Assembly: GCF_023897065.1 (NCBI RefSeq)
Contig: NZ_JAMHIV010000010.1
Location: 62,001 to 126,000 of the forward strand
Source of the DNA: Crossiella sp. SN42
GTDB taxonomy: Bacteria > Actinomycetota > Actinomycetes > Mycobacteriales > Pseudonocardiaceae
Reading direction: 5' to 3'
DNA: 64,000 nt
The notes under the pieces are model-generated. The model ran no database searches and was not told the DNA's origin. It saw only the letters and a program-made list of their open reading frames with translations. Both the position numbers and the translations under genes were made by a program. Below are positions 1 through 8,827 of this stretch, one piece after another (position 1 is the first letter of the stretch; each line of letters begins with the position of its first letter).

Positions 1-2
1 GC

Positions 3-971
3 TACGTGCTCATCGCCGTGGTCGGCGGCCTGCGCATCACCAGCGGCGCGATGACCCTCGGCGAGGTGCAGGCGTTCCTGCAGTACTCCCGCCAGTTCAC
101 CCAGCCGCTGACCCAGGTCGCCTCCATGGCCAACCTGATGCAGTCCGGCGTCGCCTCGGCCGAACGCGTCTTCGAGCTGCTCGACGCCGAGGAGCAGAGC
201 CCCGACCCCGCCGACGCCCCGCGGCCGGCCCACCGTCAGGGCCGGGTCGTCTTCGAACGCGTCAGCTTCGCCTACCAAGTGGACCGCCCACTGATCGAGG
301 ACCTGTCCCTGGTCGCCCAGCCGGGGCAGACGGTCGCCATCGTCGGCCCCACCGGCGCGGGCAAGACCACCCTGGTCAACCTGATCATGCGCTTCTACGA
401 GCTGGACGCCGGCCGGATCACCCTGGACGGCGTGGACATCGCCAGCCTGCGCCGGGAGGACCTGCGCGGCCAGATCGGCATGGTGCTGCAAGACACCTGG
501 CTCTTCGGCGGCACCATCCGGGAGAACATCGCCTACGGCAGGCCGGAGGCCACCGAGGCGGAGATCCAGGCCGCGGCCAGGGCGGCGTTCGTGGACCACT
601 TCGTGCGCACCCTGCCCGAGGGCTACGACACGGTGATCGACGAGGAGGGCGGCAACGTCAGCGCCGGCGAGAAGCAGCTGCTCACCATCGCACGGGCGTT
701 CCTGGCAGATCCCTCGCTGCTCATCCTGGACGAGGCCACCAGCTCGGTCGACACCCGCACGGAGTCGTTGGTGCAGCACGCGATGGCCAACCTGCGGGGC
801 GGCCGGACCAGCTTCGTGATCGCGCACCGGTTGTCCACCATCCGGGACGCGGACCTGATCCTGGTGATGGAGGCGGGCCGGATCGTGGAACAGGGCAGCC
901 ACGAGCAGCTCCTGGCCGCCCAAGGCGCGTACCACCGCCTGTACTCCGCCCAGTTCACCCCGGCCGGCTGA
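3..971 (+). CDS. ABC exporter, C-terminal part (permease end plus ATPase)
   Basis: This is the 3' part of a fused membrane/ATP-binding half transporter; the 5' part lies outside the window. The first roughly 70 residues are the end of the type-1 exporter membrane domain. The ATPase follows with Walker [10 protein letters not shown], a Q-loop ([11 protein letters not shown]), Walker [11 protein letters not shown] and the H-loop (VIAHRLST). The signature is SAGEKQ rather than LSGGQ, as in one arm of actinobacterial heterodimeric exporters, so a partner half transporter just upstream is likely. It would act in the cytoplasmic membrane as a drug, lipid or peptide exporter; the substrate cannot be told. 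The gene ends at a strong hairpin. Confidence 0.93.
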   Translation, partial: YVLIAVVGGLRITSGAMTLGEVQAFLQYSRQFTQPLTQVASMANLMQSGVASAERVFELLDAEEQSPDPADAPRPAHRQGRVVFERVSFAYQVDRPLIEDLSLVAQPGQTVAIVGPTGAGKTTLVNLIMRFYELDAGRITLDGVDIASLRREDLRGQIGMVLQDTWLFGGTIRENIAYGRPEATEAEIQAAARAAFVDHFVRTLPEGYDTVIDEEGGNVSAGEKQLLTIARAFLADPSLLILDEATSSVDTRTESLVQHAMANLRGGRTSFVIAHRLSTIRDADLILVMEAGRIVEQGSHEQLLAAQGAYHRLYSAQFTPAG

Positions 972-974
972 CCG

Positions 975-1000
975 AGTGGGGCGGCCACCACCGCCCCACT
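975..1000 (+). terminator. hairpin after the ABC exporter
   Basis: A perfect 10-bp stem (AGTGGGGCGG / CCGCCCCACT) with a 6-nt loop starts 4 nt after the exporter stop codon. No T-tract follows, which is usual for actinobacterial terminators. It separates the exporter from the regulator's promoter. Confidence 0.7.
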
Positions 1001-1023
1001 CACCACCCTTGATCGACGACCGC

Positions 1024-1080
1024 TTGACCGACTCACCCCACCCCTGGCTATGATTCGATCAAACGATCAAACGAACATGG
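1024..1080 (+). promoter_or_regulatory. promoter and tandem GATCAAAC operator of the DeoR-type regulator
   Basis: A -35-like TTGACC (1024-1029) and a -10-like TATGAT (1049-1054) are 19 bp apart. Immediately downstream are two exact 8-bp direct repeats GATCAAAC at 1057-1064 and 1065-1072, followed by a decayed third copy GAACATGG. The repeats cover the expected transcription start. This suggests autorepression by the adjacent regulator, because the same unit recurs in inverse orientation before the transporter operon. Confidence 0.6.
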
Positions 1081-1093
1081 GCGGTAAGCCGGT

Positions 1094-2773
1094 ATGCGAG
1101 AGCCGGGCGAGGCCAGACGCCAGCGAATCCTGGCCGCCGTGCAGGCCCGCGGCGCGGTCCGAGTCAGCGACCTGGCCGCCGAACTGGACGTCTCGGTGGT
1201 CACCGCCCGCCGCGACGTGGAAGAGCTGGCCAGACTCGGTGCCCTCCGCCGCGGCCACGGCGTCGCCCGCTCCCTGACCACCCGCGAACCAGCCCCGGCA
1301 CCCGCCCTCCCCGAAGGCGGCGCGATCGCCCTGGTCGTCCCCGAGCGCCACGCCTACCTGCACGAAACCATGCACGGCGCCCGCACGGCCTTGGAGGCCG
1401 CGGGCCAACGAGTGGTCCTGCACATCGCCCCCCAGCCCCCCGGCGCGGAACACCCCATCGTGGAACGCCTGCTCACCCAGGACATCCGAGGACTGCTCAT
1501 CGCCCCCCGCTGGCGCACCACCCAAGCGGAACTCACCGACGCCTGGCTCGCCGAGGTCAAGGTCCCCCTGGTGCTGATGGAGCGCAGGCCGTGGCCGGGC
1601 AGCAGGCTGCACGCACTGGACTCGGTGTGCACTGATCATTGGTACGGGATGCACCTGGCGGTGGAACACCTGGTGTCGCTGGGGCATCGGCGGATCGTGC
1701 TGGCGGCCCGGGACGACAGCCCGACGGCGCGGGCGCTGCGGGCGGCGTTCGCGGAGATCGCGTCTTATCGGGCGGAGATCGAGGACTGGACGGTGCTGCT
1801 CAGTGCGGCGGACGCCGGGCCGGGGCCGGAGGGCGGGGCTGGGGGCGCGGTGCCGGGCGGCGGGGGAGGGGCGCCGGGCGGCTGGGGAGTGGCGGGTGTT
1901 GCCGGGCCGGATGGGGTGGCTGTTTCGCAGACGTCTGTCGCGGCGGGCACGGCGGCTTGGCCGGAGACCGCCATCGATCCGGGCGCGGCAGCCGCGCCGC
2001 AGACCGTCACCGGGTCGGCCCCTCCGCATGTCGTCACCGGGCCGGGCGCGGTGGCCGCGCCGCACACCACCGCCGTGCGGGGCGCGGCGGCTTGGCCGCA
2101 GACCGGCATCGAGCCAGGCGCAGCTGCCGCGCCGCTCGCCGCCACTGATCCGGGTGCGGTTGCCGCGCCGCTCGCCGCCACTGATCCGGCTGCGGTTGCC
2201 GCGCCGCACGCCACCGCCGCGCCAGGCGCGGCTGTCCCGCCGCACGCCGCCGAGCCGAGCCCCGCCGCCCCGCCCACGACCGCCGCGCCCACGACCGCCC
2301 CGCCCGCGACCGCCCCGCCCACGACAGCCCCGTCCGTCACCACCGCGCCCCGCGCAACCGACCGCCCCTTCGCGAACCGCAGGCCAACCGCCCCCACCCG
2401 CCCGGGAGCCGTCAACACCCCCATCCCCGCCGACTCCCGCCCCACTCCACCCAGCGAGCTCGCCGCGATCCTCCGCGCCCGTGGCACCACCGCCGTCATC
2501 CTGCACGGCGACGTCGACGCCCTCATCCTCGTCCAGCAGCTCGCCGACGCCGGCCTTCGTGTCCCCCAGGACTGCTCCGTGGTCGCCTACGACGACGTCG
2601 TCGCCGCCCTGGGCAGTCCGCCGCTGACCGCCGTCGCCCCGCCCAAGGCCGAGGTGGGCCGGGTGGCCGCCGAGCTGTTGCTCACCCGGCTGGCCAGTCC
2701 CGAGCCCTGGCGGACGCGGCGGGTTGAGCTGTTGCCGGACCTCATGGTGCGGGGATCCACCCGACGTATCTGA
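1094..2773 (+). CDS. DeoR-type HTH plus periplasmic-binding-fold regulator with a long internal insertion
   Basis: Residues 1-65 form a DeoR-type winged HTH (RRQRILAAVQARGAVRVSDL then VSVVTARRDVEEL). Residues about 75-235 and 452-559 are the two parts of a LacI-like sugar-binding fold (MHLAVEHLVSLGHRRIVLAA; VPQDCSVVAYDD). Hybrid regulators of this kind occur in actinomycetes and normally have about 340 residues. Here about 215 residues rich in Ala, Pro, Thr and Gly split the ligand domain, including a 36-bp DNA tandem repeat. The reading frame stays open through the insertion. The gene sits between two copies of the same tandem operator and probably represses both itself and the transporter operon in response to a sugar. 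Confidence 0.85.
   Translation: MREPGEARRQRILAAVQARGAVRVSDLAAELDVSVVTARRDVEELARLGALRRGHGVARSLTTREPAPAPALPEGGAIALVVPERHAYLHETMHGARTALEAAGQRVVLHIAPQPPGAEHPIVERLLTQDIRGLLIAPRWRTTQAELTDAWLAEVKVPLVLMERRPWPGSRLHALDSVCTDHWYGMHLAVEHLVSLGHRRIVLAARDDSPTARALRAAFAEIASYRAEIEDWTVLLSAADAGPGPEGGAGGAVPGGGGGAPGGWGVAGVAGPDGVAVSQTSVAAGTAAWPETAIDPGAAAAPQTVTGSAPPHVVTGPGAVAAPHTTAVRGAAAWPQTGIEPGAAAAPLAATDPGAVAAPLAATDPAAVAAPHATAAPGAAVPPHAAEPSPAAPPTTAAPTTAPPATAPPTTAPSVTTAPRATDRPFANRRPTAPTRPGAVNTPIPADSRPTPPSELAAILRARGTTAVILHGDVDALILVQQLADAGLRVPQDCSVVAYDDVVAALGSPPLTAVAPPKAEVGRVAAELLLTRLASPEPWRTRRVELLPDLMVRGSTRRI
2125..2196 (+). repeat. 36-bp tandem repeat inside the regulator insertion
   Basis: Positions 2125-2160 and 2161-2196 are two copies of a 36-bp unit differing at one base. 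Each encodes a 12-residue unit close to AAPLAATDPGAV. More degenerate GAxAxP(Q/H)T units lie upstream. The repeats point to slippage or unequal exchange as the origin of the insertion. Confidence 0.85.
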
Positions 2774-2838
2774 TCGTTTGAGCGTTTGTGGGAATTTTGA
2801 TCGTTCTCTTGACCTGAATCGCTCAGCCGATCAGGATT
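2772..2838 (+). promoter_or_regulatory. operator and promoter of the sugar ABC operon
   Basis: Starting in the regulator's stop codon, the sequence reads GATC then GTTTGAGC (2776-2783) and GTTTGTGG (2784-2791). These are reverse-complement relatives of the GATCAAAC repeats before the regulator. A further GATCGTTCTC follows near 2799. A -35-like TTGACC (2809-2814) and -10-like AGGATT (2833-2838) with 18-bp spacing follow, before the ATG at 2871. Confidence 0.5.
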
Positions 2839-2870
2839 CGGTGTCTCGACCACTGTCAGTGGAGGCGCCG

Positions 2871-4196
2871 ATGCCTGCTCGCCTGAGCCGTCGTTCGTTA
2901 CTTGCCGCGGCTGCCGCGCTTCCGGTGCTCGGCGCTTGCGGGCCGGACACCACTCGGAGCAGACCGGGGCCGGGCGGGCCGACCCGGATCACCTTCTGGT
3001 CCCCGCTGCGCGGCAGCCGCCAGGTGGTGGAGGCGTTCAACAAGTCGCAGAATCGGATCTTCGTGGACTTCCAGCAGGTGCCCTCCGGCGGGCAGGGCGG
3101 GTACGCCAAGCTGAGCAACGCCGCCCGTGCGGGCAACCCGCCCGATGTGGCCACCATCGAGTACCCGCAGCTGCCCGGGTTCGCCATCGACGGGGTGCTG
3201 CGCGACATCACCGACCTGGTCAGCGATCGCCTGCGCGCCAAGCTGTTGCCGCAGGCGCTCGGGCTGACCACCTTCGAGAACCGGGTGTTCTCGGTGCCGC
3301 TGGACGTCGAACCCATGGTGCTGCACTACCGCACCGACCTGTTCGCCCAGCACAACCTGACCGTGCCGCGCACCTGGGCCGAGTTCGCCGAGCTGGCCAA
3401 GGTGGCCCGCGGCCTGCCCGGTGACCGGCGGCTGGCGCTGTTCCCCACCGACGGCGGCACGCAGTTCGCCGCGTTCTCCTGGCAGGCGGGCGCCCAGTGG
3501 TTCAGCACCACCGGTGGCAGCTGGCAGGTCTCGCTCACCGACGCCCCCACCCGCCGGGTCGCCGAGTACTGGCAGCGGCTCATCGACGACCAGCTCGTCT
3601 ACACCAACGCCGCGGACAGCAAGCACGCCGACGCGCAGATCGGCCAGGGCCGGTTGCTCACCCGGCTCAGCGGGGCCTGGGAGGCCGGGGCGCAGAAGAA
3701 CGCGCGACCTGGACAGAAGGGTCAGTGGCGGATCGCGCCGATGCCGCAGTGGGACGACGCGGCCAAGGAGTCGGTGTCCACGCACGGCGGGTCCACCTTC
3801 GCGATCACCCAGGCAAGCGCTTTCCCGGAAGCCGCGATGGAGTTCATCGAGTGGCAGGTCTCGCACCCGGACTCCTTTCGCGCCAGGCTTTCCAGCGGCA
3901 CCAGCAGCATGTACCCGGCCGCGCCCGCGCTGGTGCCGGTCGGCAGCGCCGCCTTCGACCTGCCCTACTACGGCGGCCAGGACATCTACCGCCTCTTCGA
4001 CCAGGAGGCCCGCAAGATCCGCGACGGCTGGATCTGGGGACCGCGGATGACCGCCACGCTCAAGGTCATGCAGGACGGCTTCGCCCGCGCGGGCGGCGGC
4101 CAGGGCACCGTGCTGGACGCGGTGCGGGACGCGCAGAACGGCACCATGCCGGACCTGCTCGCGCTCGGCCTCTCCGCCGCCGAGGTGAGCCGGTGA
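2871..4196 (+). CDS. sugar ABC transporter substrate-binding lipoprotein (family 1 type)
   Basis: This 441-residue extracytoplasmic binding protein begins with a Tat-like lipoprotein signal (SRRSLLAAAAALPVLGAC), so it is probably exported by Tat and lipid-anchored at the LGAC cysteine. The body has the solute-binding family 1 pattern (ITFWSPLRGSRQVVEAFNKS; MEFIEWQ near the end). The ATG at 2871 is chosen because GGAGG lies 6 bases upstream and the signal peptide starts there. It is the first gene of an operon with two permeases. No ATPase gene is present, so a shared MsiK-type ATPase elsewhere is likely. The ligand is unknown; neighbours suggest an oligosaccharide. Confidence 0.92.
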   Translation: MPARLSRRSLLAAAAALPVLGACGPDTTRSRPGPGGPTRITFWSPLRGSRQVVEAFNKSQNRIFVDFQQVPSGGQGGYAKLSNAARAGNPPDVATIEYPQLPGFAIDGVLRDITDLVSDRLRAKLLPQALGLTTFENRVFSVPLDVEPMVLHYRTDLFAQHNLTVPRTWAEFAELAKVARGLPGDRRLALFPTDGGTQFAAFSWQAGAQWFSTTGGSWQVSLTDAPTRRVAEYWQRLIDDQLVYTNAADSKHADAQIGQGRLLTRLSGAWEAGAQKNARPGQKGQWRIAPMPQWDDAAKESVSTHGGSTFAITQASAFPEAAMEFIEWQVSHPDSFRARLSSGTSSMYPAAPALVPVGSAAFDLPYYGGQDIYRLFDQEARKIRDGWIWGPRMTATLKVMQDGFARAGGGQGTVLDAVRDAQNGTMPDLLALGLSAAEVSR

Positions 4197-5086
4197 AAGC
4201 GCACCGCCTGGCCTGCGTACTGCTGATGGCCCCGTTCTTCGTGCTGTTCACCGTGGTGTTCCTGATCCCGGTCGGCACCGCGGTCTGGCTGAGCTTCTTC
4301 AGCGATGACCAGCCCGGCCTCGGCTTCGGCCCGGAGTCCACCGTGTTCATCGGCCTGCGCGCCTACGCGGCCGTGCTCACCGACCCGACCTTCCTGAACA
4401 GCCTGCTCACCGTCGCGCTCTACTGCCTGATCTACATCCCGGTGCTGGTGGTCGGCGCGCTCGGCCTGGCCCTGCTGCTGGACTCCGGCGCGGCCCGGCT
4501 GCGCGCCTCGGCGCAGCTCGCGCTGTACCTGCCGCACGCGGTGCCCGGCATCATCGCCGCGATCATCTGGCTCTACCTCTACACCCCAGGCCTGAGCCCG
4601 GTGATCGATCTGCTCGGCCAGGCCGACATCACCATCGACTTCCTCGGCGTGCACACCGTGCTGCCGTCCATGGTGAACATCGCGCTGTGGAGCAACCTCG
4701 GCTACAACATGGTGATCTTCTACGCCGCGCTGCAAGCCGTGCCGCGCGAGGTGGTGGAGGCCGCCGTGGTCGACGGCGCCGGGCCGATCCGCACCGCGCT
4801 GCGGGTGAAGACCCCGCTGGTGCGCTCCTCGATCGTGATGGTCTCGATGTTCACCCTGATCTGGGCGTTGCAGCTGTTCACCGAACCGGTGCTGCTCAGC
4901 CAGTCCACGCCGATGATCAACTCGCGGTTCTCGCCGAGCATGTACATCTACGACGCGGCCTTCACCCGCAACAACTACAGCCTGGCCGCGGCGGCCTCGG
5001 TGATCCTGCTGCTGGCCACCGTCGCGCTCTCCTACGGCATCACCCGCTGGAGCAACCGCACCGCCAAGACCGGGGAGGCCGCATGA
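4193..5086 (+). CDS. carbohydrate ABC transporter permease (MalF type)
   Basis: A 297-residue inner-membrane permease with about six hydrophobic segments, starting with LACVLLMAPFFVLFTVVF. The EAA loop that contacts the ATPase is VVEAAVVDGAGPIRTALRVK. The GTG start at 4193 overlaps the binding-protein stop codon, giving translational coupling. It pairs with the next gene to form the channel. Confidence 0.93.
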   Translation: MKAHRLACVLLMAPFFVLFTVVFLIPVGTAVWLSFFSDDQPGLGFGPESTVFIGLRAYAAVLTDPTFLNSLLTVALYCLIYIPVLVVGALGLALLLDSGAARLRASAQLALYLPHAVPGIIAAIIWLYLYTPGLSPVIDLLGQADITIDFLGVHTVLPSMVNIALWSNLGYNMVIFYAALQAVPREVVEAAVVDGAGPIRTALRVKTPLVRSSIVMVSMFTLIWALQLFTEPVLLSQSTPMINSRFSPSMYIYDAAFTRNNYSLAAAASVILLLATVALSYGITRWSNRTAKTGEAA

Positions 5087-5949
5087 GCGCCAACGACCTG
5101 CCTGTCGCGCTGCGACCCGGGCTGCTGGGCCGGTTCGCGGTCAACACCCTGGTCGGGGTGTCCGTGCTCTACGCGCTGCTGCCGGTGCTGTGGCTGCTGC
5201 TGGCCGCCACCAAGGACCGGGACGCGCTGTTCAACAGCGATGTGCTGTCCCTGACCAACTTCTCCTTCTGGCAGAACCTGACCGAGATCTTCGCCGAGGA
5301 CAACGGGCTGTTCGGCCGCTGGTACCTCAACAGCCTGCTCTACGCCGGCATCGGGGCCGCGATCAGCGCGATGGTGAGCATCGCCTGCGGCTACGCCTTC
5401 GACAAATATGTGTTCCGGCACAAGGAGAAGCTCTTCGGCCTGGTGCTGGCCGCGGTGATGGTGCCGCAGACCGTGCTGGCCCTGCCGCTGTACCTGATGG
5501 CCTCGGCCACCGGACTGGTCAACACCTTCTGGGCGGTGTTCATCCCGGTGCTGTTCAACCCCTTCGGCGTCTACCTCGGCCGGATCTTCAGCCAGGGCTA
5601 CGTGCCCGGCGAGGTGCTGGAGGCCGCGCGGATCGACGGCGCCGGCGAGCTGACCATGTTCTTCCGGGTGGCCCTGCGCATGCTCGGGCCCGGGCTGGTC
5701 ACCGTGTTCCTGTTCCAGCTCACCGCGATCTGGAACAACTTCTTCCTGCCCATGGTGATGCTCTCGGACCAGAAGCTCTACCCGGTCAGCCTCGGCCTCT
5801 ACGCCTGGAACAGCGCGGCCACGGTTTCTCCGGAATACTACCCGCTCGTGATCATGGGTTCTCTGCTCGCGGTGCTGCCGCTCATCGTCGCGTTCATGCT
5901 GCTGCAACGCTTCTGGCGATCCGGCCTGACGGCGGGAGCGGTCAAGTGA
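5083..5949 (+). CDS. carbohydrate ABC transporter permease (MalG type)
   Basis: A 288-residue second permease of the CUT1 importer, with the EAA loop EVLEAARIDGAGELTMFFRV and about six membrane segments. Its ATG overlaps the previous stop codon by 4 nt (ATGA) and its own stop overlaps the next gene's GTG. The tight overlap of five consecutive genes (2871-8827) argues for one transcript and for a linked function of transport and the two following enzymes. Confidence 0.93.
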   Translation: MSANDLPVALRPGLLGRFAVNTLVGVSVLYALLPVLWLLLAATKDRDALFNSDVLSLTNFSFWQNLTEIFAEDNGLFGRWYLNSLLYAGIGAAISAMVSIACGYAFDKYVFRHKEKLFGLVLAAVMVPQTVLALPLYLMASATGLVNTFWAVFIPVLFNPFGVYLGRIFSQGYVPGEVLEAARIDGAGELTMFFRVALRMLGPGLVTVFLFQLTAIWNNFFLPMVMLSDQKLYPVSLGLYAWNSAATVSPEYYPLVIMGSLLAVLPLIVAFMLLQRFWRSGLTAGAVK

Positions 5950-6941
5950 ACCGTCCGCGCGCCGCCTTCGCCATGTCGAAGGAGGCCGCCGAGGCGGTGC
6001 TGCGGCCGGAAGCGCTGGCCGCCTTCGCTCAGGTCTGCGATCCGGTTCCCGGTGTGCTGCACGAGTTCACCGGCGAGTCGCTGGCCGAGGTGGAGGTGCT
6101 GGTCACCGGCTGGGGCTGCCCGGAGCTGACCGAACAGGTGCTGGCCACCGCGCCCCGGCTGCGCGCGGTGGTGCACACCGCGGGCTCCGTGCGCGGGCAC
6201 GTCACGCAGGCGGTGTGGGACAAGGGGATCGAGGTGTCCTCGGCCGCGGCGGCCAACGCGTTGCCGGTGGCCGAGTACACCGTGGCGATGATCCTGTTGA
6301 GCGGCAAGAGGGTGCTGGAGCGCGCCCGCGAGTACCGGGCCGGCATCGAGCAGCCCGGCCGGTGGCTGGACACCCCGCACTCAGTGGGCAACTACCGACG
6401 TACGGTGGGCATCCTGTCCGCCTCGCTGATCGGCCGCCGGGTGCTGGAACTGTTGCGGCCCTATGACTTCCGGCTGCTGCTGCACGATCCGTACGTCACC
6501 GACGCCGAGGCCGTGAAGCTCGGGGCCGAACCGGTCGGACTGGCCGAGCTGTTCACCCGCGCGGACGTGGTCAGCGTGCACACCCCGTTGCTGCCGGCCA
6601 CCGTGGGCCTGGTCAGCCGGGAGCTGATCAACTTGATGGCGCAGGACGCCACGCTGATCAACACCGCCCGTGGCGCGGTGGTGGACCAGGACGCGCTGGC
6701 CGAGGCGGCACTGGCCGGGCGGGTCAGGGCGGTGCTGGACGTCACCGACCCGGAGCCGTTGCCCGGCACGCATCCGTTGTGGCGCAGTGAGAACGTCTTG
6801 ATCAGCCCGCACCTGGCCGGATCCCAGGGCAACGAGTGGGGACGGCTGGCCGAGCACGCCGTGGCCGAGATCGCCCGCTGGAGCTCGGGCGCGGGTTTCG
6901 CCCATCCGGTACGACGCGAAAGGCTGGACCGTCTGGCATGA
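5946..6941 (+). CDS. D-2-hydroxyacid dehydrogenase family protein
   Basis: A 331-residue NAD-dependent dehydrogenase-like protein. The catalytic set is visible: Arg242 in INTARGAVVD, Glu in DVTDPEPLP and His in ISPHLAGSQ. The nucleotide-binding turn, normally GxxGxGxxG, reads GILSASLIG (155-163), so the two central glycines are serines. The GTG start at 5946 overlaps the permease stop. The substrate is unknown. In this sugar operon it may reduce or oxidise a sugar acid, or it may have lost its redox role. Confidence 0.85.
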   Translation: MNRPRAAFAMSKEAAEAVLRPEALAAFAQVCDPVPGVLHEFTGESLAEVEVLVTGWGCPELTEQVLATAPRLRAVVHTAGSVRGHVTQAVWDKGIEVSSAAAANALPVAEYTVAMILLSGKRVLERAREYRAGIEQPGRWLDTPHSVGNYRRTVGILSASLIGRRVLELLRPYDFRLLLHDPYVTDAEAVKLGAEPVGLAELFTRADVVSVHTPLLPATVGLVSRELINLMAQDATLINTARGAVVDQDALAEAALAGRVRAVLDVTDPEPLPGTHPLWRSENVLISPHLAGSQGNEWGRLAEHAVAEIARWSSGAGFAHPVRRERLDRLA

Positions 6942-8827
6942 GACTGCCCGAGGAGGACCGGAACCTCAGTCCGCACACCGGTTTCACCCGTGACCACTGG
7001 GTGGCCGCGGCCGACGGGCTGCTCAGCGCGGCCTGGCGCTGGGCCACTCCGCGCGGGGCGCTGCTGGACCTGCCCGGCAGGCCCTCGGGCAGCGGCGTGC
7101 GCTCCGACGGCCTGGAAGGCTACGCCCGGACGTTCCTGGCCGCGGCGTTCCGGGTGGCCGGACAGGATGGCGCGGATCCGCACGGCTGGATCGGCCGCTA
7201 CGCCGAGGGTCTGGCCGCCGGCACCGCCACCCCCGGCCGGGCGGATGCCGAGTCCTGGCCGGTGATCCGCGACCACGACGTGCAGGGCCAGCCCATGGTC
7301 GAGTCCGCCTCGGTGGCCCTGAGCCTGCGGCTGACCCGCCGATGGCTGTGGGACAACCTGGATCCGGCGGTGCAGGACCGGGCGGCGGACTGGCTGCACG
7401 ACTCGCTGACCCACGTGCCGGCGCCCTGCAACTGGTACTTCTTCCCTTACGCCGTAGCGGGTTTCCTGGAGTCGGTGGGTCGCGCGGACGAGCACACCCG
7501 GCGGGCCCGCGAGCGGGCGCTGGAGCTGCTGGAGACCTGGTACCGCGGCCAGGGCTGGTACGCCGACGGCGACGGCCGCGCCTTCGACCACTACAACGGC
7601 TGGGCCCTGCACCTGTACCCGGTCCTGGACCAGCACCTGGCGGGGGAGGGCGAGACCGTGCACGGCGCGCGGCTGCGCGAGCACCTGGACGGCTTCTCCC
7701 TGCTGTTCGCCGGCAACGGCGCGCCGATCCACTTCGGACGGTCGCTGTCCTACCGCTTCGCTGCCGTGACCGCGGTCGGGCTCGGCGCGCTCACCGGCCA
7801 CACCCCGTTGCGCCCAGGGGTGTCCCGGCGGTTGATGAGCGGTTCGCTGCGCTACTTCCTGGACCGCGGCGCGCTCACCGAGGACGGCCTGCTCAGCCTG
7901 GGCTGGCACGGCCCGCACGAGCCCACCCTCCAGCACTACTCCGGCCCGGCATCCCCTTACTGGGCCTCGAAATCCTTCCTCTGCCTGCTCGCGCCGCCGG
8001 AGCATCCACTGTGGACGGAGGTGGAGCAGCCCGCGCCCAGCGAGGGACCGGACCGGGTGGTCGCGCTACCGGGTCCCGGGCTGCTGGTGCAGAGCACGCG
8101 GGCCGATGGCCTGGTGCGGCTGCACAACCACGGCAGCGACCACGTCCGGCCGCACGAGCCCGAGTCGGCGGCGCAGGACGATCCGCACTACGGCAGGCTC
8201 GCCTACTCCACGCACACCGGCCCGACCGCGAAGACCAACGTGGCGGACAACCACTTCAGCGTGCTGGTCGGCGGGGTGCGCAGTGTCCGGCGGCGCATCC
8301 GCCCGCTGGGCGCCGGGGGAGGGGGCGACTGGGGCTGGGCGGCCTCTTGGCACCGGCCGGTGTTCCCGGCCGGGCCGCCGATGGTGCCCGGCTTGCGGGT
8401 GGAGAGCCTCACCGTGGTCCAGGGGCAGCTTGAGCTGCGGGTGCACCGGGTGGTCGGCGCGCCGCACGGGGCCGAGGTGCAGCTGACCGGGTGGGCCACC
8501 GGGGCGGGCTCCGAGGTGCGTGCCAGCCTGCGTGGACTGCATGGCTGGTCCGAGACCGAGGCGGTGCGGGCCCCGCTGGGCACGGCCTACACCCGGTTCG
8601 CCGAGGTGCCGCGGTTGGTCGGCGCGGCCGGTGGCACCACGCTGCACGTGGCGCTGGCGACGCTGAGCGGCACGCCGGAGGAGCCGCCGGTCGTCGAGGT
8701 CACGGTGGCGGGGGACCGGATCGAGCTGGTGTGGGGCGAGCAGGGTTCCCGGATCGGGATCGAGCTGGGTACGCCGGTGCTCAGCGGCGAGCCCGCGCAA
8801 CCGCGATTGGCCCTTGCTGACCGGTGA
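6938..8827 (+). CDS. DUF2264 domain protein
   Basis: A 629-residue cytoplasmic protein without a signal peptide, resembling DUF2264 throughout its first 400 residues (for example SDGLEGYARTFLAAAFR, HYNGWALHLYPVL and GRSLSYRFAA). This family is predicted to be an alpha/alpha-barrel related to glycoside hydrolases or polysaccharide lyases and is often found in pectin or rhamnogalacturonan loci. A beta-rich C-terminal part follows. The ATG at 6938 overlaps the dehydrogenase stop. It probably acts on the imported oligosaccharide; the activity is not established. Confidence 0.85.
   Translation: MRLPEEDRNLSPHTGFTRDHWVAAADGLLSAAWRWATPRGALLDLPGRPSGSGVRSDGLEGYARTFLAAAFRVAGQDGADPHGWIGRYAEGLAAGTATPGRADAESWPVIRDHDVQGQPMVESASVALSLRLTRRWLWDNLDPAVQDRAADWLHDSLTHVPAPCNWYFFPYAVAGFLESVGRADEHTRRARERALELLETWYRGQGWYADGDGRAFDHYNGWALHLYPVLDQHLAGEGETVHGARLREHLDGFSLLFAGNGAPIHFGRSLSYRFAAVTAVGLGALTGHTPLRPGVSRRLMSGSLRYFLDRGALTEDGLLSLGWHGPHEPTLQHYSGPASPYWASKSFLCLLAPPEHPLWTEVEQPAPSEGPDRVVALPGPGLLVQSTRADGLVRLHNHGSDHVRPHEPESAAQDDPHYGRLAYSTHTGPTAKTNVADNHFSVLVGGVRSVRRRIRPLGAGGGGDWGWAASWHRPVFPAGPPMVPGLRVESLTVVQGQLELRVHRVVGAPHGAEVQLTGWATGAGSEVRASLRGLHGWSETEAVRAPLGTAYTRFAEVPRLVGAAGGTTLHVALATLSGTPEEPPVVEVTVAGDRIELVWGEQGSRIGIELGTPVLSGEPAQPRLALADR

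Noticed and set aside
2125-2196. Tandem repeats that might suggest a CRISPR-like array
   Set aside because: The units abut directly with no unique spacers and lie inside a coding frame.
1067-2627. Long open frames in other frames and on the opposite strand across the regulator insertion
   Set aside because: All frames stay open because of extreme GC and repeats; only the frame with the HTH and binding-fold motifs at both ends is credible.
3815-3822. AAGCGCTT, a LacI-type core, inside the sugar-binding-protein gene
   Set aside because: It lies mid-gene, the flanks do not extend the palindrome well, and no promoter is near. Chance occurrence is likely.
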